DNA of 64,000 nucleotides, from the NCBI RefSeq assembly GCF_018919485.1, contig NZ_JAHLMU010000001.1:2025017-2089016 (forward strand), written 5' to 3'. The position numbers and the translations under genes are program-made. Source of the DNA: Psychrobacter sp. TAE2020 (GTDB taxonomy: Bacteria; Pseudomonadota; Gammaproteobacteria; Pseudomonadales; Moraxellaceae). Below the pieces are notes generated by a model that had not been told where the DNA came from, did no database searches, and saw only the letters and a program-made list of their open reading frames with translations. The stretch's first letter is position 1. Each line of letters begins with the position of its first letter. Positions 27,297 to 36,106 of this stretch are shown in pieces.

Positions 27297-27457
27297 AAGG
27301 GTGACTTGGGATGCGGTTTAGCCCTGATTGTAGCGGATATACTTAGCTCGACACTGTGTTGCGGGGACTTAGGCAGGCGGGATATCGAGGCAACAGGAGC
27401 ACGACTGCCTATTAGTCACCGCCACAGTGGCAGCTAAGATAGTAGCGTAAAGCGGGA
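27297..27457 (-). repeat. Dispersed repeat, copy 1
   Basis: This GC-richer block aligns on the minus strand to 52542-52700. Shared words are GGCGGTGACTAA (27412-27423 versus 52570), TCCCCGCAA (27359-27367 versus 52625) and CCGCTAC..TCAGGGCTAAAC (27316-27336 versus 52657). Spacings between the words agree within one base. It sits between lip1 and the ATPase operon and has no open frame. Confidence 0.75.
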
Positions 27458-27461
27458 ATAG

Positions 27462-28409
27462 CTACTCATTTAACCCCGCCCGAAATTTCTTATAATCACT
27501 AGCTGTCTGTTTTACCGCCTCAATCATCGGCACATGACCAATATTTGGCATCATGATAACCTCTGCTTGCGGGATGATATCTTTAATGAGCTCAGTCGTT
27601 TCAGGCTTGATAACCCGATCCTTATCTCCCCAAACCACCAGCGTTGGAATATCATACTCAGCGATGACTTTGGCGCGCTCCTCTACATTATCCATGACGA
27701 TTTGCTCAAGGATTTTGGCATCTAGCTCTTTATTAGCGATTCTCTCTTGTGCAAACACCGCTTTTACCGACTTTGGTATATAGGGCGGCTTATACATAAC
27801 AAAATTATATAAGCTATAAATATCTTCTGTCTTAGTGATCAATAAAGGATTATCCTCAAGCGTCGCGCCCTCAAGCGATTTGGGCAGTCCCGCTGACCAA
27901 AACCCTGCGCTGTCTATCAGCCATAGACTCTTGACATCTTGCGGATACTTGGCAGCATAAGCCACACTGATAGCGCCGCCCATCGAGTTACCAGCGACGT
28001 GAATGTTAGAAGCGACACCTTTGGCTTGCAACAGCTCATGCAAACGCTCAGCTTGAGCATCAGCGCGATAATCGGCCGCCATTGGCTTACTAGAATTACC
28101 AAAACCGAGTAAATCAGGAATAATAAGGTGATAGCTGTCTAATTGATTCGCTATGCGCGTAAAGTTGTCTTTATTACCGCCAAAGCCATGAATCAGTAGT
28201 AAAGGCTCGCCAGTCACATTGACATTCTCAGCGTAAGTTAATTTATCACCTGAGGCTAAAGTAAAGGTCTTTATATCAAGATCTGATTTATTACGTTCGT
28301 ACTGCACGAGCTTTTGAGTAGTAGAAACAGCGAGGGTATTAGGAGCAGTCGTACAACCTACGACTGACACACTAAAGATAGTGGCGAGAGCTAAACGTGT
28401 TAATAGCAT
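27462..28409 (-). CDS. lip1: Lipase Lip1, exported lipoprotein-type alpha/beta hydrolase
   Basis: Cold-active triacylglycerol lipase type of 315 residues. It closely resembles Lip1 of Psychrobacter immobilis by memory of that sequence. The N-terminal signal ends in the lipobox VVGC followed by TTAPN, so it is probably anchored in the outer membrane or secreted. The oxyanion motif is LIHGFGGNKDNF, the nucleophile elbow HVAGNSMGGA, the acid WGDKD and the catalytic His in NIGHVPM. It stands alone on the minus strand. It is a strong taxonomic marker for the window. Confidence 0.92.
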   Translation of the reverse strand: MLLTRLALATIFSVSVVGCTTAPNTLAVSTTQKLVQYERNKSDLDIKTFTLASGDKLTYAENVNVTGEPLLLIHGFGGNKDNFTRIANQLDSYHLIIPDLLGFGNSSKPMAADYRADAQAERLHELLQAKGVASNIHVAGNSMGGAISVAYAAKYPQDVKSLWLIDSAGFWSAGLPKSLEGATLEDNPLLITKTEDIYSLYNFVMYKPPYIPKSVKAVFAQERIANKELDAKILEQIVMDNVEERAKVIAEYDIPTLVVWGDKDRVIKPETTELIKDIIPQAEVIMMPNIGHVPMIEAVKQTASDYKKFRAGLNE

Positions 28410-28648
28410 TAAAAATCTTCCTACAAATGAATTTTAATGACAATCTTAAAGGTAAACTCCTGCTTAGACTTTTTAATTTATAACTTCGTAGTCAAAACAC
28501 TATTCCTCTGTATTAATAAACAATACTACCGCTTAACTGATTACCTTTTTAATCAAGATAGAATGAATGATGTCATTTATAATAAGCGTTTTTATCGTAA
28601 ATTGAAAAGCCAACCGAAAACAACTGGAATGGCATAAAAGGATGCACC

Positions 28649-30211
28649 TTGAGTAACCCTAGTACTCCCACTGACAAACGGCGTGACCTTACCAAAGGAT
28701 CAATCCCTAAAACCATGCTGTTGTTTGCACTGCCAACACTGGGATCGTCGGCCCTACAGTCGTTAAACGGATCGATCAATGCCATTTGGGTAGGCCGATT
28801 TTTAGGTGAAGAAGCGTTGGCGGCAACGGCGAATGGCAATATATTGATGTTTATACTGATTTCCTTCGTTTTTGGTTTCGGTATGGCATCCACTATCTTG
28901 ATTGGTCAAGCAATGGGCAGCCGCGACGATACTATGGTCAAGAGAACCATGGGGACAGCGCTAGGTAGTATTATTCCAATAAGTATAATAGTGGCGGCTG
29001 GCGGCTGGATATTTGCGCCGATGCTACTTGATCTGCTGGGTACGCCTCCCAGTGCAGTAGACCTCGCTCTGACTTATATGCGGATGATCTTTATTGCGAT
29101 GCCTACTACTTTAACGTTTACGTTAATAATGATGGCATTGCGTGGTACTGGCGATTCCACGACGCCGCTTTGGTTTATCATTATATCGGTCATTATTGAC
29201 CTGATTTTGACCCCAACGCTCATTTTGGGATTAGGCCCCTTTCCTGAATGGGGCATATTTGGCGCAGCCTTTGCCACCGCTGTCGCAAACACCCTAGCGC
29301 TTATTGGCATGGTCATCACCATGTACTTTCGTGGCTCTATACTGGCACTTAAGATGCCGGAGCTTCGCTTTTTACGCGCTAACCGAAACATCATGAAATC
29401 AATGGTGTCAAAAGGCTTGCCAATGGGCTTGCAGATGATCGTCATCTCTTCAGCGGCGTTGACTATGCTATCGTTGATAAACCGTGAAGGTGTACAGACG
29501 ACAGCCGCTTATAGCGCCACCCAACAGCTTTGGACCTATGTGCAGATGCCCGCTATGGCGTTAAGTGCCGCGGCTAGTGCCATGGCTGCCCAGAACATCG
29601 GTGCTAATCAATGGAATAGGATTTCGGGCATCACCCGCTGGGGCCTTATTTTTAACTTAGTACTGACAGGTTTTATTATTGTGCTGCTGACCATTTTTGA
29701 TGAAAACCTTCTTGGGTTTTTCCTTGGCAGTGACAGTAAAGCCATACCGATCGGGCGCCATATCCAAGTAGTGGCGACATGGGGCTATCTGTTCTTTGGC
29801 GTAGCACAGGTGCTGTTCGGTACCATGCGGGCGAACGGCTACGTGATTTGGCCGCTGATCGTTATGGTCATTTCAATGTACCCCGTGCGTCTTGGATTCG
29901 CTTTCGGGCTTTCTCCCCTACTGGGAACGGATGCGCTTTGGTGGTCGTTTCCAGCAGGCATGGTAGCCACTGCCCTAATGGGGTTAGGACTATATATGCA
30001 CGGTGGCTGGCGCCAAGGCAAAAATCTATCTGCAGAAGAAGCGGCGCAAAGGTCTGAAGCGTTTCGTGCTAATACCGGCACTAGCGCGTCGTGTCGGGAT
30101 ATTTTACCGACCACTTCGTGGAAGCGTTCCCCTCTACGTCGTGTGGTTAACTTGCATCGCAGAATTCATAGAATTCATAGAATCCATCAACTCAATAAAT
30201 CTAAACGCTAG
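28649..30211 (+). CDS. MATE family efflux transporter
   Basis: Inner-membrane multidrug and toxin extrusion antiporter of 520 residues with 12 membrane segments. It starts from TTG with AAGGA upstream and begins MSNPSTPTDKRRDL. The two homologous halves begin FALPTLGSSALQSLNGSINAIWVGRFLGEEALAATA and GLPMGLQMIVISSAALTMLSLINREG (short parts of each quoted motif are diagnostic). The C-terminal 45 residues are unusual: basic, with RIHRIHRIH produced by a 9-bp tandem repeat at 30161-30187. The 3' end overlaps a decayed racemase gene on the other strand. Substrate unknown. Confidence 0.88.
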   Translation: MSNPSTPTDKRRDLTKGSIPKTMLLFALPTLGSSALQSLNGSINAIWVGRFLGEEALAATANGNILMFILISFVFGFGMASTILIGQAMGSRDDTMVKRTMGTALGSIIPISIIVAAGGWIFAPMLLDLLGTPPSAVDLALTYMRMIFIAMPTTLTFTLIMMALRGTGDSTTPLWFIIISVIIDLILTPTLILGLGPFPEWGIFGAAFATAVANTLALIGMVITMYFRGSILALKMPELRFLRANRNIMKSMVSKGLPMGLQMIVISSAALTMLSLINREGVQTTAAYSATQQLWTYVQMPAMALSAAASAMAAQNIGANQWNRISGITRWGLIFNLVLTGFIIVLLTIFDENLLGFFLGSDSKAIPIGRHIQVVATWGYLFFGVAQVLFGTMRANGYVIWPLIVMVISMYPVRLGFAFGLSPLLGTDALWWSFPAGMVATALMGLGLYMHGGWRQGKNLSAEEAAQRSEAFRANTGTSASCRDILPTTSWKRSPLRRVVNLHRRIHRIHRIHQLNKSKR

Positions 30212-30472
30212 TAGCGTAGTCCATATTAGTAGTCTTCAATAAAAATTCTACTGCTGGCGCATGGATAGCAGTAGTATCAAATATGGGGATTGGGCTGTCT
30301 GCTTGTTTGATTAGCAGTCCAATCTCAGTACAGCCTAATATTACGCCCTCAGCACTTTGCGTAGCCAGCTGCTTAAGCACTGCAATGTAGCCACAATATA
30401 ACAGTCATGTGAGTTAGCTAATATTTGCTCTTGGCATAGTTTTGCATAGATAATACGATGAATCTCAGTCAT
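30201..30472 (-). pseudogene. Decayed aspartate/glutamate racemase fragment
   Basis: Minus-strand translation gives IAVLKQLATQSAEG, VILGCTEIGLLI and PIPIFDTTAIHAPAVEFLL, the C-terminal third of the aspartate/glutamate racemase family including its second catalytic Cys. Just upstream TEIHRIIYAKLCQ is in another frame, so there is a frameshift near 30395. The N-terminal two-thirds is missing and no start exists. The frame ends at a TAG at 30201-30203, inside the 3' end of the MATE gene. Confidence 0.85.
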
Positions 30473-30526
30473 AGTGAACTAAGTATTCAGTAGCACTATA
30501 ATCTTAATCTTTAGTAAATTAAAACC

Positions 30527-30820
30527 ATGATAACTAACTATCAAAATATCAAATTGAGTGCAATTATGTCCGCATCCCCTACCTTTAGAATACGTACCCG
30601 CCGTAAGTATTATCGACTAATCTTCACTGGCCTGATGGCAATGATGATGTCACTGATTATCTCAGCGGCCCTTATTACCGTAAAAACGGGCATTCATGAT
30701 GGGTTTTTTATGATCTTATTACAGTCGTGGGGATTGGCTTTTGTTTTTGCTTGGCCAAGCGCTTATGTTTGTGCCTACTTTGTGCAAGAGCACGTCCTGA
30801 GTCGAATTGAGTTTTATTGA
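30527..30820 (+). CDS. DUF2798 small membrane protein
   Basis: A 97-residue protein (84 if started at the ATG at 30566) with two membrane segments. The motif KYYRLIFTGLMAMMMSLIIS followed by a short loop and WGLAFVFAWPSAYVCAYF fits DUF2798. Family function is unknown. The upstream 300 bases hold the racemase remnant, so its own promoter probably lies inside that decayed sequence. A DinB-type gene follows 38 bases downstream on the same strand and may be co-transcribed. Confidence 0.75.
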   Translation: MITNYQNIKLSAIMSASPTFRIRTRRKYYRLIFTGLMAMMMSLIISAALITVKTGIHDGFFMILLQSWGLAFVFAWPSAYVCAYFVQEHVLSRIEFY

Positions 30821-30861
30821 ATTGGTTCCATACTAAGCAAAAACCTTAGGAAGCGACGGTG

Positions 30862-31413
30862 ATGAAATTACACTTTTCACTACTGGCAAATTACAATGCC
30901 GTTATGAATCAAAAGATCAATGATAGTCTTGCCGGCCTTTCCGAGGATGCTCTATGGAAGGATAACCAAGCATTTTTTGGCTCCATATTAGGAACGCTAA
31001 ACCATCTAATGGTCGGTGACTTACTATGGTTAAGACGTTTTACTGCCGATGCTAACCTTGTAGATATCGATGTCAGTGACTCCGCTCAAACCTCGCAATC
31101 TTTAGCAGACTTCCCTTCCATAACCACACTTACCCAAACCTTATATCTTAGCAAATCAGAGTTTATTAATAACAGACAAGCGCTAGATAAGCTCATCATT
31201 GAGTTCATTGAACAAACCCTAGAAAGGGATTATGCAAAAGTATTAACTTATATTAATACTAAAAACTTAGTGTATAACAAACCCTTCTCGATGCTACTTC
31301 AGCACTTTTTTAACCATCAAACTCATAATCGTGGGCAAGTAACGACGCTACTAAATCAAGCTGGTATCGATATTGGTGAGATGGATTTATTGATGTTGAT
31401 TACTGATGTTTGA
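30862..31413 (+). CDS. DinB-fold putative metal-dependent protein
   Basis: A 183-residue four-helix bundle protein of the DinB/YfiT family. The expected metal ligands appear as His in LGTLNHLMVGD and in QHFFNHQTHNRGQ. Family members include thiol transferases and damage-inducible proteins of unknown role. Some use bacillithiol, which is not made here, so the co-substrate is uncertain; glutathione is possible. The ATG at 30862 overlaps a GTG at 30859. AGGAAGCG precedes it. Confidence 0.82.
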   Translation: MKLHFSLLANYNAVMNQKINDSLAGLSEDALWKDNQAFFGSILGTLNHLMVGDLLWLRRFTADANLVDIDVSDSAQTSQSLADFPSITTLTQTLYLSKSEFINNRQALDKLIIEFIEQTLERDYAKVLTYINTKNLVYNKPFSMLLQHFFNHQTHNRGQVTTLLNQAGIDIGEMDLLMLITDV

Positions 31414-31552
31414 TTGCTGTTTTTGATTATTGTTATGAATGAATAATCATATAGGCTGCAGTCGATACACCCTATATGATTAAGACAAAACCACTAACCT
31501 ATTAACCTATTAACCATACTATCGCTGTTGCAAAGTACTCAATGGTCTCATA

Positions 31553-31631
31553 TGACTAAGCTCAACTGATTGAGCTTAAGTGATTGAGCTTAAGTGACTA
31601 AGTTTAAGTAACTAGGATCAACCGATTAAGC
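31553..31631. repeat. 14-bp tandem repeat at the oppF 3' end
   Basis: Five full 14-base units and part of a sixth begin at 31553, 31567, 31581, 31595, 31609 and 31623. Units two and three are identical, TGATTGAGCTTAAG. The last partial unit runs into the oppF stop codon. Confidence 0.8.
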
Positions 31632-32660
31632 TGCTACAACCTTGTTCTTTAAACAAGCCACACGATGCTCTAAAGTGCCTTCTAATACCGGTTTAATCTG
31701 AGCACATTCTGCATCAGCTAGTGGACAGCGGGTACGGAAAACGCAACCTGATGGTGGATTAATCGGACTTGGTAAATCACCTTCTAACAACTGAATAGTT
31801 TTATTACGCTCAGCAATAGGATCAGGTAACGGCACAGCCGACATCAGCGCTTGGGTATAAGGATGGGTTGGATTACCATACACCGCTTTGTCCACGCCAA
31901 GCTCAACAGCGTTACCCAAGTACATAACGAGCACACGATCAGCAATGTGCTTGACCACCGATAAATCGTGAGCGATAAAGATTAGAGCCAACCCCATCTC
32001 TTCTTGTACGTCTTGTAATAAGTTAATGACCTGCGCCTGAATGGAGACATCCAGAGCAGAAACCGGCTCATCACAGATGATGATTTTGGGTTTTAATATC
32101 AGGGCGCGCGCAATCCCAATACGCTGACACTGACCGCCTGAAAACTCATGCGGATAGCGGTTAATCTGATTGGATAACAAACCAACCTTTTTCATCATGG
32201 CACGTACTTCACTTTGCACTTCAGGCTTTTTCATTTTGGGGTAATAAGTGCGTAGTGGCTCAGCAATAATATCACCTACCGTCATGCGCGGATTAAGCGA
32301 CGCTAACGGGTCTTGAAAGATCATTTGAATGTCTTTACGCTTGATTCTCATGGTCTTTTTAGAAGCACCGACCATCTCTTCATCATAGAACTTAATACTG
32401 CCAGAATCAGCTTGGATCAAGCCGATAATAGTCCGAGCAAGCGTTGATTTACCACAGCCCGACTCTCCTACTACGCCTAAGGTCTCGCCAGCAAACAACT
32501 CAAACGATACGCCATTGACTGCTTTTAGAGTGGCAGGCTTTTGCCAAAAGTAAGCCCCTTGCTGTTTAATATTAAAAGTCGTATGTACGTCCTTTACTTT
32601 TAGCAACGGGATTTGATGAGTGCTATTAGTGCTAATTGAATCTTTTGTGGTGATAGTCAT
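31626..32660 (-). CDS. oppF: Oligopeptide ABC transporter ATPase OppF
   Basis: Second ATP-binding subunit of a peptide importer (344 residues). Walker A GESGCGKST, signature FSGGQCQRIGIARAL, Walker B IIICDEPVSALDVS and switch His in FIAHDLSVV are present. The C-terminal oligopeptide-transporter extension carries GCVFRTRCPLADAEC, the Fe-S-type cysteine region of Opp/Dpp ATPases. It lies three bases after oppD and ends the operon next to a 14-bp tandem repeat. Confidence 0.93.
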   Translation of the reverse strand: MTITTKDSISTNSTHQIPLLKVKDVHTTFNIKQQGAYFWQKPATLKAVNGVSFELFAGETLGVVGESGCGKSTLARTIIGLIQADSGSIKFYDEEMVGASKKTMRIKRKDIQMIFQDPLASLNPRMTVGDIIAEPLRTYYPKMKKPEVQSEVRAMMKKVGLLSNQINRYPHEFSGGQCQRIGIARALILKPKIIICDEPVSALDVSIQAQVINLLQDVQEEMGLALIFIAHDLSVVKHIADRVLVMYLGNAVELGVDKAVYGNPTHPYTQALMSAVPLPDPIAERNKTIQLLEGDLPSPINPPSGCVFRTRCPLADAECAQIKPVLEGTLEHRVACLKNKVVAA

Positions 32661-32663
32661 ACC

Positions 32664-33779
32664 TTACCCCTCTATCCCTGAAGCAGTGTTAGTGGTGCTA
32701 GTCGCTGAGGCGTCAATTTGGATTTCAGGTTGCCAGTGACAGGCGCGCTGACGCTCATGTGGTAAAAACTCCAGCGGCGGCGGCGTATCACGGCAAATAT
32801 CCATCGCATGCCCACAGCGCTCATAAAAAGGACAACCGGCAGGTAAATCTAATAGGTTTGGTGGACTACCCGGAATAGTCTCAAGCTTGCCCCCTTTATC
32901 ATCCAAACGTGGAATAGCCTTTAACAGTCCGATGGTATAGGGATGAGTAGGCGTATAAAAAATCTCATCGGTTTGCCCATAGGCCATCGTGCGACCTGCA
33001 TACATCACTAGCACTCGATCACAAATACCAGCGACCACCCCTAAATCATGGGTAATCATAATAATGGTCGTGCCAAAATCACGCTTTAGCTCGTTTAACA
33101 GCACCATAATTTGCGCTTGCACTGTGACATCAAGGGCGGTCGTTGGCTCATCGGCAACCAATAACTTGGGCCGACATAGGAGCGCCATCGCAATCATAAC
33201 TCGCTGGCGCATACCACCTGAGAACTCATGCGGATACATGTTAATACGCTTTTTGGCCTCTGGAATCTTAACCGCATCCAACATCCGTACTGACTCAGCC
33301 CAAGCTTCTTTTTTGCTCATGCCTTTATGCAAGGTCAATACTTCAGCCAGCTGATTGCCTATCTTCATATAAGGATTCAAGGAAGTCATTGGATCTTGAA
33401 AAATCATAGCGATTTGTTCAGCGCGAATTTTATTCAGTGCTTTTTGTGACAAGCCAAGCAGCTCGTTGCCTTCAAAGAGTAACGAACCTTTTGCGTGACC
33501 ATTATTCGCAAGCAGTCCCATAATGGCAAACGCAGTCTGCGATTTACCTGAGCCGGACTCACCAACGATACCTAAGGTCTCGCCTTGGTGCAGGTTGAAA
33601 TTTAAGCCATTAACGGCCGTTACTAGTCCATCTTCAGTAGTGAACTGAACCGATAAATCTTTAACGGCTAATAGACTGTCTGCAGGGTTACGCTGATTAT
33701 GAAAGACCGAATCAGCGCCTGTATTAATAATAGTAGAGTCTATTTTTACAGGGGTACTATTAACATTGTGAGTTGCCAT
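32664..33779 (-). CDS. oppD: Oligopeptide ABC transporter ATPase OppD
   Basis: First ATP-binding subunit (371 residues) of the importer. Walker [10 protein letters not shown], signature [15 protein letters not shown], Walker [15 protein letters not shown] and MITHDLGVV are visible. The C-terminal extension has [15 protein letters not shown]. The N-terminus carries about 35 extra polar residues before LLAVKDLSV. It is three bases before oppF and 12 after oppC, so the genes are co-translated. OppD and OppF form the ATPase heterodimer that powers import. Confidence 0.93.
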   Translation of the reverse strand: MATHNVNSTPVKIDSTIINTGADSVFHNQRNPADSLLAVKDLSVQFTTEDGLVTAVNGLNFNLHQGETLGIVGESGSGKSQTAFAIMGLLANNGHAKGSLLFEGNELLGLSQKALNKIRAEQIAMIFQDPMTSLNPYMKIGNQLAEVLTLHKGMSKKEAWAESVRMLDAVKIPEAKKRINMYPHEFSGGMRQRVMIAMALLCRPKLLVADEPTTALDVTVQAQIMVLLNELKRDFGTTIIMITHDLGVVAGICDRVLVMYAGRTMAYGQTDEIFYTPTHPYTIGLLKAIPRLDDKGGKLETIPGSPPNLLDLPAGCPFYERCGHAMDICRDTPPPLEFLPHERQRACHWQPEIQIDASATSTTNTASGIEG

Positions 33780-33791
33780 GATGTCAGCCTC

Positions 33792-34715
33792 CTAACGGTC
33801 TTTGGGATCAAACGCATCACGCAGCCCATCGCCAATAAAGTTAAAGCAAAATAAAGTAATAACCAAAAAAACTGAAGGAATCAAAATCTGCCAAGGCGCT
33901 ACTTGCATAGTTTTAGAGCCTTCTTGCAACAGCGCGCCCCAACTGGTCATCGGCTCTTGTACCCCTAGACCTAAGAAGCTTAAAAATGACTCAAACAAAA
34001 TCATCGTTGGTACTAATAAAGAGGCATAGACCACTACCACACCCAGTACGTTAGGTACGATATGACGCAGGATAATATTAAAGCCTGAAACCCCACCGAC
34101 ATGCGCCGCTTCAATAAACTCTTTACCCTTCAAACTTAGGGTCTGTCCACGGACGATACGGGCAACATCTAACCAAGAGACTAGCCCAATTGCCACAAAG
34201 ATTAAGATAAGGTTACGTCCAAAGATGGTAACCAATAGAATCACAAAGAACATAAAAGGAAAGGCGCTTAGAATCTCTAGCACTCGCATCATCACCGAGT
34301 CAACCTTGCCCCCTAAGTACCCTGACGTCGCTCCATATATGGTCCCAAAAATTACGGCAACCGTGGCACCTGCTATCCCAACTAATAATGAAATACGACC
34401 ACCGACCGCCGTTCGCACTAATAAATCACGACCGAGTGAATCGGTACCGAAGTAATGTTTGTTATCAATAGCAGGTGCGGCTTGCATAAAGTTCCAGTCG
34501 GTCTCAGCATAGCCAAAAGGCGCTAGCATCGGCACGAATATAACAAAAGCCCCAATCAATAATAAGATAAATAGGCTGGCGACCGCGGCCTTATTACGAT
34601 AAAAACGGCGCTTGGCATCTTGCAAAAGGCTGCGGCCTTTAATTTCCTTGGCCGGTTCGTCTAGTAGAGCGGTTGGCTTATCTGCTGTAAGGCTCATAGT
34701 CGTCCTTGTAATCAT
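33792..34715 (-). CDS. oppC: Oligopeptide ABC transporter permease OppC
   Basis: Inner-membrane permease of 307 residues with six membrane segments. The N-terminal cytoplasmic part (RSLLQDAKRRFYRNKAAV) and the extended first periplasmic loop are those of OppC/DppC. The EAA coupling loop is EAAHVGGVSGFNIILRHIVPN, and the end ...DGLRDAFDPKDR is diagnostic (shown in part). It lies 84 bases downstream of oppB and 12 upstream of oppD. It pairs with OppB to form the peptide channel. Confidence 0.93.
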   Translation of the reverse strand: MITRTTMSLTADKPTALLDEPAKEIKGRSLLQDAKRRFYRNKAAVASLFILLLIGAFVIFVPMLAPFGYAETDWNFMQAAPAIDNKHYFGTDSLGRDLLVRTAVGGRISLLVGIAGATVAVIFGTIYGATSGYLGGKVDSVMMRVLEILSAFPFMFFVILLVTIFGRNLILIFVAIGLVSWLDVARIVRGQTLSLKGKEFIEAAHVGGVSGFNIILRHIVPNVLGVVVVYASLLVPTMILFESFLSFLGLGVQEPMTSWGALLQEGSKTMQVAPWQILIPSVFLVITLFCFNFIGDGLRDAFDPKDR

Positions 34716-34799
34716 TTATTTAACATAGCAATGAATAGAATGTATAAAACGGCGATTAAGTACTAGTCATACTTTTGAATGCCTTAGCCAATGTCACAC

Positions 34800-35720
34800 T
34801 TAGTATTGAATTTTTGGATCAATTACCGCGTACAAAATATCGACGATAGCATTGAAAGTAATAGTCAACACGCCCACCAAGATAGTCAAACTAAGCACGA
34901 CACCATAATCTCGATTAAGCGCACCATTGACAAATAACTGTCCGATACCTGGCAGACCAAAAATAGTCTCAATCACGATAGAGCCCGTGATAATACCGAC
35001 AAAGGCTGGGCCTAAATAGGAGATAACTGGCAGCATAGCGGGTCGTAATGCATGCTTCATTACAATTTGGCGCATCGGTAGGCCTTTTGATCTTGCGGTG
35101 CGAATATATTGACTGTTCATCACCTCAATCATCGAACCCCTCATGATGCGGGCGATACTGGCAACGTAAGCCAGCGCCAAAGCGGTGACTGGTAATACTA
35201 GATTAGGAAGCGCCCCATCATTCCAGCCCCCTGCTGGCAACCATTGCAAAAGAATGGCAAAAATAAGTACTAGTAATGGCGCTTTTACAAAGCTTGGAAT
35301 CACTACCCCTGTCATTGCAAAGGCCATGAGCACGTAGTCTAGCCAAGAGTTTTGTTTCAGTGCAGCAATAACGCCGAAGGCCAACCCCAATACTAATGCT
35401 AGTATAAAAGCATATAAGCCTAGCTCCATAGATACTGGAAACGATTGCGACAATAGCTCATTGACCGTATGGTCTTTATATTTAAAAGACGGTCCAAAAT
35501 CGCCTACTGCCAGCTGCTTTAGGTAATTAACATACTGTAACCACATGGGATCGTTGAGGTGATACTTCGCTTCAATATTAGCCATCACCGCTGGCGGCAA
35601 ATTACGCTCACCAGTGAAAGGACTGCCTGGTGCTAAACGCATCATAAAGAAGGACACGGTTATTAGCACAAATAAAGTCGGGATTGCCTCTAAGATGCGT
35701 CGGAAAATTAGTTTTAGCAT
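34800..35720 (-). CDS. oppB: Oligopeptide ABC transporter permease OppB
   Basis: Inner-membrane permease of 306 residues with six membrane segments. The family start MLKLIFRRILEAIPTL, the motif RLAPGSPF and the EAA loop ARSKGLPMRQIVMKHALRP are present, as is the ending ILYAVIDPKIQY. The start at 35720 was chosen because AGAGGCC lies just before ATG and homology begins there; 18 more codons upstream are open. It is preceded by a 386-base gap after oppA that holds a hairpin. Confidence 0.94.
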   Translation of the reverse strand: MLKLIFRRILEAIPTLFVLITVSFFMMRLAPGSPFTGERNLPPAVMANIEAKYHLNDPMWLQYVNYLKQLAVGDFGPSFKYKDHTVNELLSQSFPVSMELGLYAFILALVLGLAFGVIAALKQNSWLDYVLMAFAMTGVVIPSFVKAPLLVLIFAILLQWLPAGGWNDGALPNLVLPVTALALAYVASIARIMRGSMIEVMNSQYIRTARSKGLPMRQIVMKHALRPAMLPVISYLGPAFVGIITGSIVIETIFGLPGIGQLFVNGALNRDYGVVLSLTILVGVLTITFNAIVDILYAVIDPKIQY

Positions 35721-36106
35721 AAGGCCTCTTTTATCATGATCATAGTGCTCATTCCTAAGCCCAGTGGCAGACAAATAACGACAGCAAAACCAATGCCCAG
35801 TTAGCTATCAAATAGTTAACTTTAAGGGACTGAACTTACCTGTACTATCTGAAATCAGTGCTTTTTAAACTGCAAAAATTTCATCCATCAAGCCTAAAAA
35901 ATGGCAATGAAGAATGAAACTAATGAGAAATAGGAAATAATACTAAAAATATTCAGTGACTGTTTATAAGCTATCCAATGGCCTATCTTGCAATACAAAA
36001 CTATAAACAGCTGCAACTCTCAGTCGCTGATAGTGCTATGAATCAGGTTTAATCTTCTTCACAGCACCTAGCTACTATCGGCATATGACTGCTATATCTA
36101 AAGGGA
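35721..36106. other. oppA-oppB spacer with hairpin
   Basis: 386 AT-rich bases between oppA and oppB, same strand. CTGTTTATA (35960-35968) pairs with TATAAACAG (36002-36010) around a roughly 33-base loop. Such hairpins after oppA often reduce read-through so that binding protein exceeds transporter. No frame is seen. Confidence 0.45.

Noticed and set aside
28437..28637. 66-codon frame upstream of the MATE gene
   Set aside because: AT-driven composition with no ribosome site or family; lies in the leader between divergent genes.
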